Source: Ischnura elegans (lineage: Eukaryota > Arthropoda > Insecta > Odonata > Coenagrionidae). Taken from it: 64,000 nucleotides of DNA. The stretch lies in NCBI RefSeq assembly GCF_921293095.1, contig NC_060254.1:8866001-8930000 (forward strand), given 5' to 3'. The position numbers and the translations under genes were made by a program. Every line of letters starts with the position of its first letter. Within the stretch, counting starts at the first letter, position 1. Under the pieces are notes generated by a model that saw only the letters and a list, made by a program, of their open reading frames with translations, was not told the DNA's origin and ran no database searches. Of this stretch, positions 26,131 to 39,146 are shown piece by piece.

Positions 26131-29100
26131 GTGAGTACTATTGATAGTGGTATTTAGTAGTAAACAGCAGTTATGCTTATTTCTGTGTCACTTCATTTAA
26201 GTCATATTGGAGGAACGTCTAGTGATTGTTGGGCCAATTAAATGACTAACGTCTGCTGGGGTCTTCTTAGATTTTTGTTGAGTGATTCATTCTTTGATTA
26301 ATCAGAGGAGATGGAGGGCCTGCCTGGTTGAAAGTCCTTGAAGAGGTCAATCATTTTAATGCATACTCTTTTATGGTTAACATTCCTAGGCAATGCCCCT
26401 AATATTTTGGGAATATTTTTACCCTTACCTTAAAATACCCTTAATGAATTCTATTTTCAAAACCTTAAATCAGACCTAATTTACTTCCACCCTAGAGGAC
26501 ACCAATTTGTGCCAAAATAATAAATTCATGACAATATTTGTTGCCTTTATTTGTTTATGCATTTTTTAATCATAAGATTGAGTAGATATGAGATAAAGTA
26601 GCTTTCTTTGAACAAATTTCCACCAAATTGTTTATTTAGAAGTTAAATCATGAATAGATATTCGTATACTCTGGAGTTCTTTGACAGCATATTTTTGTGT
26701 TCATAGTGGTAGCATCAGTATCTCAATATGCTGCAACCTAGACTTCAAGAGACCTCTCATAATCATTGTTTTGTGGGCACCACAGTTAATTTTATATTAG
26801 TATTTTCCTTCACCATGGTGTTTTAGTTGGGTGATGTCAACATATACATGCTGCATTCAGTATTCTATGATTTTATTAATTACATTTGAATCTCTGAGAT
26901 TTCAAACTTTAATGGTATTCGTTTGAGGATAATTTTTTTCTTCACAAAATTTCCATAGAGAACGAGATTAGAGTCTATACATCCTAATTGTTGATAGCAT
27001 TGATTCAGGCTTTCTTTGGATGTTTTATAATGGATACAAGCCTTCTCATCATGGAATTATGTATATAGGTACTGGTCTTTTCATTTTCTTACATGAACGA
27101 ATAAATTTTCTTCCACTTATACAATGAAATTCAAATATTGGTTGCATTATATCCTTGCTTTATGATATTAATCTGTTATGGAGGATGGATTGTAGCAAAT
27201 TCTGTTGTACATTGAATCGACATCACTTCCCGATGAAAAATCAGCCTCAGTCATCTGATTCATGGATTTAAAAACAGCCTCAAATTCATGCACTTATTGT
27301 GAAGTGCTACATTTGCACTTTTCCAATGCTTCTGAGTGACTCATTCAGAATTTTTCTCACCCAGCCATGCTTTCTTTTTGATATTCCTTTTCTATCAAAT
27401 CTATTCAGCCCCATGAAACCATTCATTGAGAAAATATGTCTCAATTTAATAAATTTTCATAAAATATATATCATGTATCATTTGAGGGCTTGAAATTTAT
27501 TAAGAATTTTTTATTTGAATGAAAGTTTGTTGGGATGTTAAGAAAATATAAATCCAAGTCAGCTTCAAATCAACTTGTGTATATTAAACTATTTTTTTAA
27601 AGACGGAGCAATTGGAATCAAAGTTGGTTTTACTTGTTTCAACATTAGATTGTCTGACATTCTGAAAGATCTTGGAATAAGTAGGCTTTAAACATATCAT
27701 CTCCTTCTTTCATTGTAAGAGATGCTGTTTGTTAGGGGCTTATCTCTTTGGGGTGTCTGGTAGATTTCTATAAATACAAAAAGAGAGTCTCAAATGCCCG
27801 TAAAATTATTTACAGCATTTGGAGACTTCTTTTTTTGTTGCTTAGAGGCCATGGAGCTCAGTTTTCCCTTATTTAATTAAAGATTCTAGGAAATTGAAAA
27901 ATTGCAGTTAGCATCTGAACTTTATTTTCTATGTGAAAATTCTTTATGAAGCAATATCCAAAATTTTATCAATTCCTAATATTTTTGTTCCAACCCATAA
28001 ATTTTCTTCCCCTTTAGCATACATGCATTCAATTTCCAACATTTAATTCATTCACTCCTAATTTAAATTATTTATTTCCTTTGAATTGAACTGTTACTAT
28101 GTGCTGCTAATGAAATCATGTAATCATTAATTGGTAGGATATGATTTAATCTTTAATCTAATGAATATGATTAATTTTTATTCAGATTCTCTTAGCTACA
28201 AGAGCTTTACTTTGTGATGCAAATGAATGCTTGTTTTTCAAAAGTATTATAAGAACTTGAATTAATTGGGAGTGGGGTTTGAGCCTCCTATCCCTTCCCT
28301 TCTCCACTATTTCCTAACCATACAGTATCAATTATCTATTTTCTTCTCTAAGTTTTAATTCAAATGAAATAATTTTATGAACACACAACACTTAAATGCT
28401 CCAACACCTGTCCGAAAGGTCAATTTTCCTTTCATGCAAAATATTGAAAGATACCATTGATTGGCATAATTCTTAGTTGCAGTCAGGATTCATATAATTG
28501 GCCAGCCTATGGTGAGAGGGGTCACGAAGCTTCCTTATAATCTAGCTGTGTCCAGCTGATTTTGAATGAAATGTGTTACATGATTAGTTTTTAACTTTTC
28601 GGTTATGGGGAAAAATATCTGCATATCTTTATATTTATCCAAACATGAACTCCCTTGAATAAATTTATTGTGTTGGAAAAAGGTATTTGTGCGTTCTAAT
28701 CTCTTTCACCATTTGCTCTCTCTTAGGCACCGCTCATATTTAACTATTGTCACTTTTTTTTCTCCCTCTTTACAAGTTATCCACTCATAATCTAATTCTT
28801 ATGTGTCCCTGGATTAAGTCAAGTAACGCTCGACACCAAAGTGGAAGGGTTAAGACGAAATGCTTGTATGAGTTTAGCAAAAGTATTTCATAGTTTTAAC
28901 TTCTTTGTCACAGGTCCCATGAGAGGATGCACAATACCAATGAGTTAACCTACCCGGTGTTTGCATTGAAAAATCCATGACAGCTATACATGACGTTAGG
29001 TCTTCTGCATATGAAAATGCCTGTTGGCTCCACCTGACATTTGGAGCAAAATGGTTAAGCCTCATTTGCCCTGCTATTGAAGCTTTTCAGAACCTTATTC

Positions 29101-29868
29101 ATTTTATTGTATTGTGGCTTCTCTCTCTTTCATATTGCTATCATTAATTTGGGATATTCCTTTTAAGTTTGGCTGTTCATTCCTACGTTTTTTTATAAAC
29201 CATTCTTACTGACAATATTAGATTTTTTTTAAATTTGGGTATTGGGGAATAAAGTTCCTTGAGTGTGGATGTCTTCACATGATATGAAAACCTCGCTTCT
29301 AATTCACTACTATTTTCCCATCAGAATAAATACAATACTGTCAAGTAACATTAACTCCCCTCAAAATCTGAATGCATTGGTAAAAGTGATAGATTGTTGA
29401 AATAGTCATTACAGCTTTCTTAGTTGGAGGCACATATTTTCTGTACAAACAAAAGCTCACCCAGCTTCTCCAGTTTTTTATTCAATACATAGTAAAATAC
29501 ATAGTTTTTATACAACAGACTCTCAAAGATCACGCCTCTCCTAAAACCTTTTCTGGTGTATTTTCCATATACCTAGTTATGCTAACTTTCATGATTTATT
29601 TTCTTTAGGATAGAATCCCAAATTATTAGAGTGAAGGTAGGAGTATCCCACTTTCTCTCCTTCAATAGCTTATAAAAAAATCCCCAGTGAAATAGTTGAC
29701 CTCAGCTGGCTATAACAAAAATCAGCAACCCATAAATCCACTCTCCTCTTTGCTCTGAATGCATTGCTTGATACAACTACATATATATTTATGGGCTGCT
29801 AAGGAAGGACAGGTGGTAAAAGAATGAGTTTTCATCACTGCATACTTAAGTCAATAGTTAACTGTTTT

Positions 29869-30128
29869 CAGGGATGCCGACTTACAAAAAATATTGGGGG
29901 GGGCCCAAACTGGGGATCTTGCCCCTGGAAATTTTGTAAGTATTGAGTTTTAAGATTTTTAAGCATTTTAGAAGAGTCATATGATCAGCATTAGAACCCT
30001 GATAACTCGAATCTCAATATCTGGACACTCAGGGGAAAATCAACAAGCCTGACTCATTTTTTCCTCACACCCATAACAAATTTTTGAGGGCTCGGGCCCC
30101 CTCAGGCCCCAAGGAGTCGACGCCACTG
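29869..30128. mobile_element. 260-bp hAT-type MITE with perfect TSD
   Basis: Left end CAGGGATGCCGACTTAC; right end, read inward, CAGTGGCGTCGACTCCTTGG. Flanks 29861-29868 and 30129-30136 are both ACTGTTTT, a perfect 8-bp duplication. The same family is at 61490-61848 and, truncated, in the right arm at 30483-30714. Confidence 0.85.
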
Positions 30129-30209
30129 ACTGTTTTGCAAAGGGCCACATACGCAGATGATTTTTGGTTTCCCCACTATCAGTCGGGTCTGTTCCCTAAG
30201 GCAATCCAA

Positions 30210-30297
30210 TTAGTATCGTCAGATAATTCGAATCTTGATAACTGGACACTCTTTTAGGTGGCTTGCGGGGTATTGTATAGATGTAGATGTAGAATAT
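30210..30297 (+). repeat. 3' end of a non-LTR element with GTAGAT tail
   Basis: TAGGTGGCTTGCGGGGTATT is followed by a short GATGTAGATGTAG tail. The text resembles 40030-40066, which follows a decayed reverse transcriptase. It is therefore probably a 3'-terminal retroelement scrap. No coding part is attached. Confidence 0.45.
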
Positions 30298-32864
30298 TAG
30301 TCTTTTATTGTCTTCATCATCACAAGTGGACACATATAAGACACGGTATCAGGTGTTACTTTGTGGAATTGCTTTATCATAGAATAAAATAAAATTACTT
30401 TGTTTTATTCCACATTTTATTTTAAATAGCATGACCCGGGTTTCAGCATCTAATGCTATCTACCTGATGAGCCCCCATGAGGCCAAAGCCCCCTCAAAAA
30501 TTCGTAATGGGTGTGAGGAAAAAATGAGTCAGGCTTGTCGATTTTTCCCGGGGTGTCCAGATATCAAGATTCAAATTATCAGGGTTCTAATGTTGGTCAT
30601 ATGACCCTTCTGAAATGCTTCAAAAACTTAAAACTCACTACTTATAAACTTTCTCAGGGCAAGATCCCTGGTTTGGGTCCCCCCAATATTTTTTGTAAGT
30701 CGGCATCCCTGAAAACAGTTAAGTATTGACTTAAGTATGCAGTGATGAAAACTCATTCTTTTACCACCTGTCCTTCCTTAGCAGCCCTTAAATATATATG
30801 TAGTTGTATCAAGCAATGCATTCAGAGCAAAGAGGAGAGTGGATTTATGGGTTGCTGATTTTTGTTACAGCCAGCTGAGGTCAACTGTTAGTTATCAGGT
30901 GATGGCATCAGATGCTGAAACCCGGGTGGTGCTATTTTAAATAAAGTGTGGAATAAAACAAAGTAATTTTATTTAATTTAATTCTATGTCAAGTGGTCAC
31001 ATCTTAAAACTGATTTGAACTTCTCTCCTCTTCAGTCTCCTACTATCTGATATTTCCTTATTTGTCTATTGCTATTACATGTTAAAATCCTTAGCAACAT
31101 GCCTTAAGGTGTCTCATTCTGGGCCTTCCTTTGCCTCTCTCCCCATCCACATATCCCTAAACAATTGTATTCATTAGGCCGCCATGCCTTAAGATGTGCC
31201 CAAACAAGTCTTACTGTTAGGGCTTTAGGAAAACTTCTCTTTTCTTCCATTCTTCATTCGACCCATTTTAACTTTATCATTCTGGTAGCACTACATTTTC
31301 ATTGCTTCCACATTTAACTTCTCTGCTGCTGCCAATGTGCATGGCTTGCTGCTATTAAGAAACATGCTCCATATCAATGACTAAGTTCAAACAACGCGTA
31401 TCTAAAAAATAGCAACTTTTCAGGAGAGAAAAAAAAAACGATTAATTTTTTGTACTCGTACACTGAAATTAATCACCAAATGTTCATAAAACTGAAAGAG
31501 AAGCATTCATTTGCAAACGAAGAGTTGCTTTTTGCTTGCATTTTATTTTTTAATGTTATTACACTTTGTTTAAGATACCTGTCTCGAACAGGCCAAATTT
31601 GGGATACGTGTTGTTAGAACTTAGACATCGATATGCAACATCTGCATACCATATCTGCACGTGCATGTTGCCAGAACTTTGATTAAAGAGAGAGATTGTG
31701 TGTTTTTTGGGTTGCCTACACTGGTAATTTGATATCAATTTACGTTCATCAGGAAACCATATCATATCAACTGTCAACATACCACAACAACATGTCATAT
31801 TTGTTTTTTAACAAAGGGACAATTCTACACTCATTATACCTGCCCAAAGGCCCCATGGTCAGAGTTTCATGTTTGGATTATTTCTTTGTATTTATTACTA
31901 AAGTTGCCCTATTGCCAAGGTGACTGTTTTTTTTTCTTCAAATTGCTTGAACTAAGTAAGAGTAATATTTGAAACTCGTTCTTGATTTAGCAAAAGCTGT
32001 GTTCAGCAAATCCGTGTCCAATGAGGGTTACCAGTGAGCTGAAAATAGCCTGCAGCTGGCGATGGGTCTGTGTTGGTAGACCTGTGGTGGCTTGGTGTGT
32101 CCCCAGGCTTCTCACTTCTTGCATATATCCTAGTACATTTTTATGAGCATGTCCAGCTTGATTGTATCTCCTTTCATATTGCATTAACCTGACTAGAAAT
32201 GGGCAAAGAGAGAGGAATGTGATTCCTTTTAGTTGGAAGAGCGTGATGACATTACATCCTTGGGTCTTTGAAGGTGACAGGGATGTAGTGGGGAGGGGGA
32301 TTCAGCCACCCCAAAATTTTTCCTTTGTGGCATCAACCTGCAATACATCTGCTGTGGAGAGCAATGGCCATGGGCCATCTAATCCCTGACACTCCATTTT
32401 TCAATATGGTGACATTGCATAATATCTGCTAATAATAAAAAAATAGTTTAAAATGCTAATGAAATTATATAGCTGATTTAATGAAACATATGAATATTTT
32501 TTTTGATTCAAGCATATTGATAAAAAAAGTTAATATTTACTGCATACGTACTTAGCTGCTCTCAAAGCAAATTTCTGGCTTTTTGCCTGGTCCCTGACAT
32601 CAGTTTTGATTTGAAATGGATTGGAGATTCATATGTAGCCTGATAATAGAGATCGAGTCAGACCATGAAACACCAGGGTGAAGATTTTATCTATATCATG
32701 AGTTGGAGATTGAAACGTCAGTTATATATGACCACTCCCCTGAGAAAAAATTCATCATAGTCTTTTGCTTGGAGGGCATTAGATCTTTCTTTAGCAAAAC
32801 TGTTTGTTGTCTTTTAACTCTTAATACTCAGTGGAAACCTAAAAAACTTTTGAAGACCAATACT

Positions 32865-33330
32865 CGGGGCCGGATTTACCCAAAGTTATGCTAATGGCAC
32901 CTCTCCATTGAGCACCCTTCCTCACTTGAGCCCCACCCCCTCCTTGATTTTTATGATAAAGCATAGCCACTATCATGAGGTAAGGTTCGGAAAAAATGAA
33001 TATACAGATATATAGGTGACAGCATAAGTTTATGCTTGAATTTTTACGCCGGGAAAACATAGACATCAAAGAGAAATCAAAGAAAAACAGCTTGGAGTAA
33101 AACTAAATGAAACACTTTAACTTTTATGCAACTAAAACACTTTATGAATACCCTTTTCAAAAATAATGTCTAGCCTTAATTCATATGTACCACAAAAAAG
33201 AAGAATAACTTCAAAAATAAAAACATTACGTACTGCTGTATCTGAATGAACTGCCGCCCTTGAAGGCACTCCTTTGACTGCGATGCCCCTGGGCACGTGC
33301 CTATTTTCCCTTAAGGTAAATCTGGCCCTG
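32865..33330. mobile_element. 466-bp hAT-type MITE
   Basis: Ends CGGGGCCGGATTTACC and the complement of CAGGGCCAGATTTACC. Flanks CCAATACT (32857-32864) and GCAATACT (33331-33338) agree at 7 of 8 bases. The interior has short open frames without recognised motifs. Confidence 0.75.
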
Positions 33331-34302
33331 GCAATACTTAAATTATGATATAATAGGCGGCTAAAATCCACATTGTCCTCAAATCCAATTCCCAAGTCAA
33401 ATCTTCCCAAGATTTAAATAAAATATAGCTTTACATATTATTTTCTAATGAAATATGTAATATCTATTCTTTGCTTTTAAACGTTCTGATAGCAAAGTTC
33501 CCTTTCCAAATTTATATGAAATGAGTGTAAAGGAAGGTATGTCAGGAAACTGTCAACAACTTAATATTTTGAAATATTTTATTCCAAGATTCATTGCTCA
33601 AAAAAACAAGGTGTGCTCTAATGTAAGTGTTATTTTTTGATATTGATGGCCAAGAAAATATTCACAAAGTTATATATTCCTTAGATTGCTATCAGCTTAT
33701 CATAAAATCAAAAAATAATATATGGCAGCCTCATTCACACACATTAAAGGCCTTTTGCATGATCTTTGAAAAACGTTGGAGGTAACAAAACCTTGCATGT
33801 AAAAAAACAGTGCATATAAATTGCATGCTTGAATTAATAATGCGGACTCAATGAAATCCAGAAAAAATTGAAAGTCTTCGAATCTTATTAGATTTAGTGG
33901 TTAGTAAATTGAGTTGCTGACAAATTTCCACAAATTACAAACAGAAGGATTGTGTGCCATTATCGTAATGTAAATGCTATTATTTTTTCATTTAAAAATA
34001 TGCACTGTCTCCAACTTAATATTTTGAAATATTTTATTCCAAGGTTCATTGCTCAAAAAATAAGGTGTGCTTTAATACAAGGATATATGTTGCATCAGAT
34101 TACAGGTCAATACAAAATGTTTTGAAACAGATCTCGAAGTGAAATTAAAGTAATTTTAGAAAATTGCCATTAATTTTTAATTTACTAACATATCATAATT
34201 CTGCCACACTGGAACAACCCTCTATGTGAGATTTAGTGACTTTGGGAAGGGGAGGGAGAAATTTGTGGATTTAAGGGCACAGTTCTACTTAATATGTAAA
34301 CA

Positions 34303-35165
34303 TATACATTCCATTTAATGGGTCCACTGATTACCTGGGGCAGCCGCTTGATTGGGGCAGATCTTGAAGAACAGAACCCAATAGAGGAATATCCCAGAGT
34401 ATTCTCCGCTTAATTGGGACAGCATGCCGCTTTATTGGGCCATGAGTCGGCGACATTGACTCTATACTCGCGACGACATTAAATTTTTTGTTTTCAGAAT
34501 ACTATTTTTTTATATTTTCCTCCTTTGATTAACTCTAATTTTTCACAAATGTTCCTATTCTTGCCCTATTTTGAAAGCTCTTGTTGTTATACTATCCGCA
34601 AGAGGATAGGACTTTTCTTTAATAGGACTTAGTAAAAGACATTCATTCAGCGTCGCCCGAGGCTGTGAAAAATATTTGTAACTTAATTGTTGTAATTCTT
34701 TAAAATGATAATAAATTAACTAAACTCGCTGATTTATTAATCAAATTAATAGTTTAACAAACTTATGTTGCATTATAAACATTCTTTAGTCTTCTATCTA
34801 TCATTTCAACGCTTGTTTGTGCCCATATACAGGATAGTTAGCCTAATTGGGGCAGCCGCTTAACCCGTCAACGCCCACTTGTGCCATGTGGCACCCAGTA
34901 CAGTGCTGAGCCAATTCTCCTGCAATACATTTAGTACATAATATGTAAATTTTAGCGTACATTCGGTGCATATACTTAGTCGAAGGTTTAGGTTTCCTCT
35001 ATTATTCCGTCAGTTTGAATTGTTTTCATTGTGTTGAGCTCATATGTATCATATTTTTTAAAAATGAAATATGTGTGAATTTAAAAAAACTTTGGGCGCT
35101 GACGGGTTAATTGGGGCAAAGTTCACAAGTCCCGATACGTCCCACTTAACTGGAATATACTGTAT
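34303..35165. mobile_element. pogo/Tigger-like non-autonomous element, interrupted
   Basis: Inverted ends: ATTCCATTTAATGGGTCC on the left and, read inward from the right, ATTCCAGTTAAGTGGGAC. Both sides contain repeated TTGGGGCAGCCGCTT text. Such ATTCCAGTTAA and GGGGCAGCCGCTTAATT strings are seen in pogo-type elements, but no transposase remains. It is split at a CCGCTTAA site by the TTAA element at 34860-35110. Confidence 0.55.
34860..35110. mobile_element. 251-bp TTAA MITE nested in pogo-like element
   Basis: TTAACCCGTCAACGCCCA at the left and the complement of TTAACCCGTCAGCGCCCA at the right: 17 of 18 bases inverted, including the TTAA duplication. A subterminal palindrome GTGCCATGTGGCAC sits near the left end. 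Removing the insert restores GCCGCTTAATTGGGGC, a string of the host element, so insertion order is clear. Probably piggyBac-mobilised. Confidence 0.8.
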
Positions 35166-35232
35166 ATTCTTGCATGATTTTGTTCATATCTTGGTGGTGT
35201 CTGCTTTTAATGCTGCGAAATGGCTTCTGCAG

Positions 35233-35642
35233 GGGGAGGATCCGGTGGAGGCGGTGGCGGCAAGAAGAGGAGGAGGAATGGCATCAGCACCATTCTGATG
35301 GGCATAATGACGCTCAAGTCCATCTTCTCGTACATCGGAAGCATCTTCTCGCAGATACTCCAGCTGAAGCAGATCGGTCTGAGCGTTCTGAGCTTCATCG
35401 TGTCTGTGGTGCGGCTCATCGTTCTGATCCGTGCACAGAACCACGAGAAGCAGCCTCAGGTGGACACGAAGGTCGTGTACCTGAGGCCTCAGCACTCGGC
35501 TGGTCACTATGGGGAGCACCTCCAGCCCCAGCACTACGGAGCCGCTGATTATTACATCAAGAGGTCACTTGATGCCAGCTCCGATCCAGCACAGAGCGAT
35601 GAATCCGCTCACGATTTGGCCTACAGTGCACAGAAACCGTGA
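35233..35642 (+). CDS. Osiris-family protein, last coding exon
   Basis: The exon starts after CTTCTGCAG and completes codon 341 (A|GG, Arg). It then runs as Gly-rich and basic (GGGGGGKKRRR), a long hydrophobic region at about residues 358-408 (ISTILMGIMTLKSIF through SVVRLIVLIRAQ), a His/Gln/Tyr-rich linker, and ends SAHDLAYSAQKP. This fits the conserved Osiris C-terminal AQxLAY motif, with AH-D-LAY here. Order signal peptide, two cysteines, hydrophobic segment, AxxLAY is the Osiris signature. Osiris proteins act in the endomembrane system of epithelia secreting cuticle; the exact role of this one is unknown. TGA at 35640; AATAAA candidates at 35748 and about 35874. Confidence 0.82.
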
Positions 35643-38600
35643 GATAGGCCTGATCAATTAGGTACCTTTTTTTTTAGTAAGATTGGAAAGAAAGATCAGT
35701 GGAGGTGGGAGATGCCTTTGGAGTAGTTTTTACTGATGAAAATGGTAAATAAATTTTTAAAATGTGATTGTATATTAGGTAATGGTCATCATCACATTTA
35801 CTTAAATCATGTTTTTTTTTAATGTTTCTTCAAGTTTTCCAAAGTAAATGTTGCTGGAAGCAAATTGATGAAATAAAATAAGTAAGCGGTCCAGTTATAC
35901 AATAATTATCTACCTATCATACGTAATTTATGAAACAGCAGAACATTTTTTCTGCATACCTACTTCAGTTCATTGTAATTTTTGCTCGAATCATTCTCCT
36001 CTCTCAATTTGTTTCAAGACTGACCTTCACTTGTTGTGCTACAGTAGACAAAGTTTTGTGATGCTATCTATTTATGCTTATTTATTTATTTATTGTTGTT
36101 ATTTATTTAAATATTTGTGTTCCATACGTGTAAATGTAAAAATATATGACAATTGTAATTGTGTTCTAATGTATAGGTACCAAACAGATCCTAGCCTCAG
36201 ATAAGGTTAAAATTTTTCTTGCTCACATGACATCCACTCCATATTTTGAGAAAAGAAACTTGTATTAAAAATAAAGGCCTCTTCAAGGATAATTTTCATT
36301 GAAATAACTGTCAGCTAAAGGCATATATAAAAAAATATTGTAATAGCACATAGTGTCACATGAATTTTCTCATATATTATTCACTAGTTTAAGTAAAAGA
36401 TCATTTTTTACAATACACTTATGGATAGGATTAATTTTCATGGTACACATCTTCTATGAGGTTTGTTTCCAGGGATAATAATGAATTCAGTTAACATTTA
36501 ATATTAGGCTGCATAAAATTTCCATATTGGATTCCCAGGAGCAACATATCAATTACTAGGTTTGCTTTCATGCGCCAATCAATGAGTAAATTTTGAGCGC
36601 ATCAGTTATACACAATTATTACTTTAACTGTATCTGTATTTGTTTAATTTGAATGTTCAATTCAGCAATATGATAAGCACTCAGGCAACCAATGCACTTT
36701 TTATTTTGGAGATTGGGTACCTAACATTACATTCTGTACTTGTTTAAACTAAAAAATTGCAATTGTTTAGATGAGCTCAGATTTTATCCAGCCAGGTAAC
36801 ACTCAGTATGTATTCAATCATTAAAAAAAATGATGGCTCTTGGTGCTGCAGTTAAATATTATTCATTGAGTTTTCACCGACTTAGTTTTTTAACTGCTTG
36901 TATGTTAGTATCAAATAAATTATGCTCTAATACAGAGTTATATTTAATTCACCTGTTATATGTTCAACAGAAACCAAAAGGCAACACTGATCAATACCCA
37001 GGAGTTTGCAACAGATATTCAATAGGTACCAATTTGTTTTTTCTACTGGTCTCAGCGGAATAGAAATATATATTTACTATGTAAAATTTTGTTTGGGTAA
37101 ATTATTTATTGATAGTTGTGTGCTGCGTGTATATTGGTTCTTTCATTTAATTCATGTTAGACATAATATTGCTTCATGAAAGTTTCCTTAAATCAATATT
37201 TACAGAGTGAAAATGGTGGACTTTTAATGGTCTTTTTATATGTACCTTGTAATTGCATTGTGTCAGTTCATGCATAATATATTAATTTAAGTATGTTAAT
37301 TTTTATTACTAATAAACAAAATGTAGACTGCATTGATTTTATTGGCATGGCTATGCACCTTTTTTTTTCCTGAATTTAAGAAAAGCACAATTCAAAAATC
37401 CTTCCTTAACCCTTTCGAGATGGCGGGGTTTTAGTCTTAGCACAACTGCTGTACTGAGCCCCAAGAGACTCTTCTTTCTCGTGGTACGGAGAATTTTTGG
37501 AGGGCATTCGTTAAGAAGGGTCTCGCTTAACCTTTTTCGACCCCTCCACGCTAAGACTTTGCATTATCTCGGACTCTGAGAGTAGTTGTGCTCCCTCCTT
37601 TCCGGGTTTATGACCATACCTGTGGCATTAGTTTGCAGTCAACTTATATATTGCTTATATGTATTTAGCAAATGGATAATTGTTGCCGGCACGTAAATTA
37701 CAGACTTTGAATTGAATTCCTCATTTTTTATGAGCATTCTCAAATTTTAATCAAAGTTCTAAGGCCAATATTAACGCATTTAATGCAGCAACAATTTCTA
37801 TGTTGATTTTTATACATAACTCGAGATATAAGTTAATATTTATCGTAGAATATCGTTTAAAAATTGTAAACGCTGCTCAAAAGACAAATAATTCGATTCT
37901 TAGTTTATTTTTCTTGAGAAATGAACAAATATTTATTTCGAAATCTGACTGGATAAACCATTGTATGACCGCTGTCCCTTACCGCTAAGAGGGGTTATAA
38001 AAGAGGAGGGGTCGGGTCGTTTTCCTGGCTAGGAAAATGTCACACGTAAATATACGAAGGTTAAGGGGGTAAGTCATCTATCTATGAACATGGAGTACCT
38101 CTGTCCAGTATCTTTGGCATGAATATTGCAATAGAGTGTTCTCCATCCTGCTGCTACATATGTTGTCATGCACTGTGCATTTAAATGGATTTACTAAAGT
38201 CGCCAGTACTGATACTGACAGTGGAGTGATTTGAATTTCATGAAATAATTAACAGTATTTAGGTTGTCAAAGAAAATTTATATTGGAAATTATTTAATCT
38301 ACTCAATTCACAACTTAACAGTGCTGGGCACTGTAAATCTGCATAATTGGCTATTTGGTGTCCGTTTCTCTTTTCAAGGGGCTTCAAGTCAAAACATGGG
38401 CCTTCATGATGGTGACTTTATGCCCAAGATTATTACATTGGATAATTCTTCAGTTTGCCGCAGATGTACGTACTGTTAAGCACTGCACATTTAAATGAGT
38501 TTCCTAAAGCCACCACATGTAACGCTAATGGTGGAGCAATCTGAATTTCATGAAGAACATATAAATAATTGTTAATTGAAATTTATATTCAATGTGATAT

Positions 38601-38838
38601 AATGTATCAAATTAATAACTTTTCAATATCATTCTTAAGAGTGCAGATTCTCAATTGCAAACATGTAGTACTCTTCTATGTATACATTTTATGCTTACAA
38701 TTGAAATGTAACAACAACATTCTCAAATCTGGTCAATCAAAAGGACAAGTTAACATTATGTTTTGATTTTATGTAAGGTTTTGACGTGGTACCTTGTAAT
38801 AAAATTTAATCGAATTGCAGTCATGGGGATTAAACAAA
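35643..38838. other. Osiris 3' flank and intergenic sequence
   Basis: Includes the likely 3' UTR. No further coding sequence supported. A direct repeat links 38170-38260 and 38475-38560 (CACTG-GCA-CATTTAAATG, then GAATTTCATGAA). At 37406 TTAACCCTTTCG and at 38064 (complement) TTAACCTTCG could be ends of an old TTAA element, which is weak. Confidence 0.45.
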
Positions 38839-39146
38839 AACATTGGTAAATTGAGTACGCGACTTTCTGAATGATCCTAAACAAAAAGTAGTTCTTGACG
38901 GAATTAGCTCTGATGTAGTTAAAGTGACAGCAGGTGTCCTACGAGGAAGCGTAAGCGGCCCCATTTCGTTAATTATTTACATTGATGACCTCTGCTCCTG
39001 AATTAGCAGTAAAATGCATTAAAAGTGCTGACGACGCTGTCATCTATCACCAAATTAGTGACCACTCTGACTTTGCAATTCTATCATCGGAATTAAACAC
39101 TTTCTTTTTGGAACCATGAGGGGGGACTCGAACTTTATCTGAGCAA

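Larger units (their letters stand above)
29690..30985. repeat. large inverted duplication in intron
   Basis: 29694-30108 reappears in reverse at about 30480-30890. Shared pieces include GTTGACCTCAGCTGGCT, CAACCCATAAATCCACTCTC, GCAATGCATT, AAGGAAGGACAGGTGGTAAA and most of the MITE at 29869. A second inverted pair joins 30386-30460 with 30890-30970 (ACTTTGTTTTATTCCACA, CCCGGGTTTCAGCATCT). Arms differ at many sites, so it is not a recent artefact. It probably arose from a duplication that carried the MITE along. Confidence 0.75.
26131..35232 (+). other. 9.1 kb intron of the Osiris-like gene
   Basis: GTGAGT donor at 26131 and CTTCTGCAG acceptor ending at 35232, with compatible phase. Stretches 26150-29690 and 31000-32860 are AT-rich and show nothing recognisable. 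The intron holds an inverted duplication (29690-30990), a hAT-type MITE (32865-33330), a direct repeat (33540-33620 and 34005-34085, sharing CTTAATATTTTGAAATATTT) and the nested pogo/TTAA elements (34303-35165) that end about 70 bases before exon 2. An extra symmetric exon cannot be excluded. Confidence 0.6.

Noticed and set aside
32278-32387. CAGGGAT ends suggesting another small MITE
   Set aside because: Flanks (GAAGGTGA and ACACTCCA) do not match and the inverted ends are only 7 bases.
35174-35548. Second plus-strand frame of 124 residues over the last Osiris-like exon
   Set aside because: Out of frame with the spliced product and no recognisable motif; the alternative frame carries the AHDLAY ending.
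37406-38064. Possible TTAA element (TTAACCCTTTCG and complement of TTAACCTTCG)
   Set aside because: Only about 10 bases match with a gap, and nothing subterminal agrees; too weak to call.
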